This document shows positions 60,575-64,000 of a stretch of DNA of 64,000 nt, in pieces. Both the position numbers and the translations under genes were made by a program. This stretch comes from Nautilus pompilius (Eukaryota; Mollusca; Cephalopoda; Nautilida; Nautilidae). Each line of letters opens with the position of its first letter. Position 1 is the stretch's first letter. The notes beneath the pieces were generated by a model, which was not told where the DNA came from, searched no databases, and was given only the letters and a program-made list of their open reading frames with translations. The stretch is from positions 248,001 through 312,000 of the forward strand of contig JACATO010001046.1 in assembly GCA_018389105.1 (NCBI GenBank), written 5' to 3'.

Positions 60575-61641
60575 CAGGGATTCCCAACCGGTGGGTCGTG
60601 ACCCCCTGAGGGGTTGTGAAGCCTTGGCAGGGGGGGGGGTCGCGTAGCCATGCTAAAAGTGGCTTAGGATAATAAAGATCTTGTAGCTCACTTCGAAGAT
60701 GAAGCATGGAATAAAAGGGTTGAATACCTTGCCGACATTTTCGACCAGCTGAACAAGATAAATTTGAAGCTTCAAGGAAGTGAAACATATTCTCCTTTTT
60801 CAAGATAGTCTCCGGGCCTTTGTTTCCAAACTGCAGAACTGGCGTTGGAAAACCAATCTTGGAAACATCGCTATGTTCGAAAATCTTTGTGGAGTGATGT
60901 ATGAGTCTCAGGTCCAACTGGATCAGTTCCTCAAGGATGAGATTACTGAACATCTTCAGTCTCTAGAAGAGGAATTCGAGCGATACTTCCCTGAGCTATC
61001 AGAGGAACAGGAGGCCCTGGTAAGGAACCCATTTTGTACTGCACTTGATGTATCCAGCATCCCAGATGAGATCCAAGATAAATTTCTGGATCTAAGGAAC
61101 GACTCTCCAGCTTGTGATCTCTTCAAGGTGAAATCGGTGACTCAGTTCTGGTGCGCTATGTATCAGTCATACTCCAAAGTCAGCATGATAGCCTTACGTG
61201 TCCTTGTTCCATTCGCTTCTACCTACCTGTGTGAAGCAGGATTTCCAACTCTTGTCAATATAAAAATGAAGAATAGGAACAGATTAGATGTTGGAGTTGA
61301 CATGAGACTGGCTCTAACAAACGCTCTGCCACGAATTTCAAGGCTTGCCGCTTAAATGCAACATCATGCATCCCACTAGCTGGGCTGGATAGCTGTTGAA
61401 ACCTATGTTGATATTATTGTAAGAATAATTGTTCTTTTTGTGAATTAAGGTTGGACCAATGTTGTGATTTAGTTTGCTAATAAATAATTACAGGATTCTT
61501 AAATAAATTTTTTGTTACATGTTTCTTTCCCTCTACTTCACAGAAAATAAAATGTAAATCAAACTGCTGATAGTAGGGGGTCGCGTGGGTTTCGAGCTTT
61601 TGGGTAAGGGGTTGCGAGTGCAAAAATGTTGGGAACCACTG
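60575..61641 (+). mobile_element. hAT transposon, internally deleted, nested in Tc1
   Basis: Ends CAGGGATTCCCAAC and (inverted) CAGTGGTTCCCAAC, flanked by a perfect 8-bp duplication TTCTAGAT at 60,567-60,574 and 61,642-61,649. Eight-base duplications and CAG-type ends are hallmarks of hAT elements. At 1,067 bp it is too short for a full transposase and holds only the C-terminal part. Confidence 0.95.
60680..61355 (+). pseudogene. hAT transposase C-terminal fragment (ZBED5/FAM200-like)
   Basis: A first segment AHFEDEAWNKRVEYLADIFD and QLNKINLKLQG is followed, after a frameshift near 60,790, by an open frame of about 190 codons. That frame includes LRAFVSKLQNWRW, EEEFERYFPELSEEQ, and at its end YLCEAGFPTLVNIKMKNRNR then LDVGVDMRLALTN, the hAT dimerisation domain. 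The BED zinc finger and the catalytic RNase H-like core are absent, so it cannot catalyse transposition. Similar C-terminal halves occur in ZBED5 and FAM200 proteins. Confidence 0.88.
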
Positions 61642-61829
61642 TTCTAGATTCATTACATACAAAGTGAAATATTTCAAGCCTTTTTTGTTTTAATTTTGAT
61701 GATTACGGTTTACAGCTCATGAAAATCAAAAATCCACTATCTCAAAATATTAGAATATTTCATAAGATCAATAAAAAAAAAAAAGGATTTATAATACAGA
61801 AATGTCGAACTTCTGAAAAGTATGTTCAT

Positions 61830-62815
61830 TTATGCACTGGGTGCTCCTTTTGCACGAATCACTGCATCAATGCGGCATGGCATGGAGGCGATCAGCCTGT
61901 GGCATTGTTGAGGTGTTATGGAAGCCCAGGTTGCTTTGATAGCGGCCTTCAGTTTGTCTTTATTGTTGGGTCTGGTATGTCTCATCTTCCTCTTGACAAT
62001 ACCCCATAGATTCTCTATGGGGTTCAGGTCAGGCGAGTTGGCTGGCCAGTCAAGCATAGTAATACCATGGTCAGCAAACCAGTTACTAGTAGTTTTTGAC
62101 GCTGTGAGCAGGTGCCAAGTCCTGCCGGAAAAGGAAATCAGCATCTCCATAAAGCTTGTCAGCAGACGGAAGCATGAAGTGCTCTAAAATCTCCTGGTAG
62201 ATGACAGCATTGACTTTGGACTTGATAAAACACAGTGGACCAACACCAGCAGATGACATGGCACCCCAAATCATCACTGACTGTGGAGATTTCACACTGG
62301 ACTTCAAGCAACTTGGATTCTGTACCTCTCCACTCTTCCTCCAGACTGTGGGACCTTGATTTCCAAATGAAATGCAAAATTTACTTTCATCTGAAAAGAG
62401 AACTTTGGACCACTGAGCAACGGTCTAGTTCTTTTTCTCCTTAGCCCAGGTAAGACTCTTCTGATGTTGTCTCTGATTCAGGAGTGGCTTGACACTAGGA
62501 ATGCGACACTTGTGGCCCATTTCCTGGACACGTCTGTGCGTGGTGGCTCTTGATGCACTGACTCCAGCCTCAGTCCACTCCTTGTGGAGCTCCCCACAAG
62601 TTCTTGAATCGGCTTTGCTTGACAATCCTCCCAAGGCTGCGGTCATCCCTTTTGCTTGTGCACCTTTTCCTACCACACTTTTCCCTTTCAGTCAACTTTC
62701 CATGAATATGCTTTGATACAGCACTCTGCGAACAGCCAGCCCTTTCAGCAATATGACCTTCTGTGGTCAGTGAGTGTCTTCTGGACAACTGTCAAGTCAG
62801 CAGTCTTCCCCATGA
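61830..62815 (-). pseudogene. Tc1 transposase pseudogene (copy 2)
   Basis: Contains [17 protein letters not shown] (helix-turn-helix region), [62 protein letters not shown] (second Asp) and [20 protein letters not shown] (Glu), ending AKGAPSA. Several frameshifts are present, including one after AHSVK that is identical in copy 1 (an extra A in a run of five). Not functional. Confidence 0.93.
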
Positions 62816-64000
62816 TTGTGGTTGTGCGTACTGAACCAGACAGAGAGATTCATGGTATTCATACTGCAACAACAGTGATTTAGTCAAACTTGAAATGGAA
62901 TATTCTAATATTTTGAGAGATGCTTTTTTTTAAAAATTTTTTTAGCTGTCAGCCGTAATTATCAAAATTAAAATTAAAAAATGCTTGAAACATTTTAGTT
63001 TACATGTAATGAGTCTAGAATATATACAATTTTCACTTTCTGAAATAACTGACAAAACACATTGAATTCTTCCACGATATTCTAATTTTTTGAGATGCAC
63101 ATATGTGTGTAAAATCAAAGAGTCATGACTATTTGCTGAGATAGCACAGACAGGTTGACAATGCAGTGTGTGCACGTGCACACCGTCACGCGTCATGCTG
63201 TTGAGGAAAGTCGTCAATGAAAAGTGGTGTGGTAGTCAAAATTAGAAATTTTGAACAACCCTCTGAAAGGGCTCATCTTTTTTTGCATAAAATCATGCCA
63301 CAGTCGAAGTGCTGTCTCCACCTCGTTTCCACTGGCTTCCCTGGATTAACATCGCATTCGCTCATCATCTCAAGCTCTTGGCTTTTTCAGTCAAAACAAC
63401 GATGATTGGCACCAGTTATTTTTACGAGACGAGTAGAGTTTTCTGTTACTGTCAACTTTGTACGCATGAAACTGTCAACTACACCTTAGTGGTAACCTCG
63501 ATTGTCGATGAGACAGCTGATGCTTCTACTGCACACCGCTGTCTCCCACCATCTATGTGCGTGCATTCTCAACCAGACTTCACTAAACGGAAAATCACAA
63601 TTTTTCTTACAAATCTGTATATGTCTCAGGTTAAAAATAACCTATCAAGCTGGCATCTATATTTATGCTCTGCTATAATGACCCCATATAGCACTGTTTT
63701 GTTTAGTTCTGCATTTTTTAGGAATGTATCTAGAACGTCAACCAAGGTATTACTGTACTTTTTCTAATATTTGCTCTTGATTATGGTAGCATTATACAAT
63801 TAGTTATTTCCCTTTACTGATGAATATTCATACCAAATGGTTTGAGCAGAACAACCTCACTGGGACAGCATTGGTATATAAAGTAGAAAAAGTTAACTGG
63901 TGCCATGATTATTGAATGTCATCAGCTGTTTTCTGTCAGATTCTAATGTTGAAATATTGTCCAGACCATATACATATTTATGGTGCCATTTGGAAGAATT

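Larger units (their letters stand above)
60490..63102 (-). mobile_element. Tc1 transposon, copy 2 (interrupted by hAT)
   Basis: Begins CAGGTGCATCTCAAAAAATT next to TA and ends with the inverse, the final bases altered. Without the inserted hAT it is about 1.54 kb, the usual size for a complete Tc1. The inner repeats ATCTCAAAATATTAGAATAT are present on both sides. Opposite orientation to copy 1, 48 kb away. Confidence 0.95.
44771..64000 (+). other. presumed intronic region of the divergent gene
   Basis: No exon with convincing homology was found in these 19 kb. The content is decayed DNA transposons, SINEs, simple repeats and unassigned AT-rich sequence; stretches 44.8-46.4, 47.2-49.4, 50.3-51.8, 54.5-56.3, 56.8-59.8 and 63.1-64.0 kb hold nothing I can name. 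Confidence 0.6.

Noticed and set aside
63309..63767. 152-codon frame with a segment faintly like the 'LHWLPV...KILLL' end of some reverse transcriptases
   Set aside because: Only one short block fits and the rest does not align; too weak to call.

Overview
This is animal nuclear DNA: AT-rich, intron-rich, one multi-exon gene per tens of kilobases, a CpG-rich island around 43.5-45.1 kb, and many decayed transposons. The protein similarities and repeat content suggest an invertebrate, most likely a lophotrochozoan such as a mollusc. That taxonomic placement is inference; nothing in the window proves it.

The left two thirds (about 0.4-43.9 kb) is one gene on the minus strand, a RAD54-like Swi2/Snf2 DNA-repair ATPase (RAD54L). 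I placed 19 exons by homology, splice signals and reading phase. They encode about 554 residues, from the initiator Met to just past the '[17 protein letters not shown]' segment of the second helicase lobe; the remaining C-terminal exons lie beyond the left edge. The initiator ATG is the last three bases of exon 1, followed by a 17.9 kb intron. Intron 5 appears to be GC-AG. Introns 1 and 5 hold the larger repeats: a Tc1 copy (12.5-13.8 kb), a GA array (19.1-19.6 kb, intron 2), a LINE 3' end (38.0-38.6 kb), a decayed copy of an uncharacterised multicopy invertebrate gene family (39.8-40.9 kb), and a 131-140 bp minisatellite (42.4-43.4 kb).

The CpG island is a probable bidirectional promoter with CRE, ETS, CCAAT and palindromic E-box motifs. 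To the right it starts a second gene on the plus strand. Its untranslated exon 1 ends at 44,345, and exon 2 (44,730-44,770) starts a protein MAGTEPMKLLTRS. I do not recognise it and found no convincing later exon in the window.

From 45 to 64 kb, presumably first introns of that gene, I see mainly decayed DNA transposons and SINEs: two old Tc1-like copies, a mariner-like copy, three copies of a tRNA-type SINE family, a CT-rich array (56.4-56.7 kb), and a nearly complete second Tc1 copy (60.5-63.1 kb) interrupted by a 1.07 kb hAT element with a perfect 8-bp target duplication. The two young Tc1 copies share the same frameshift, so they look like products of trans-mobilised, already defective elements.
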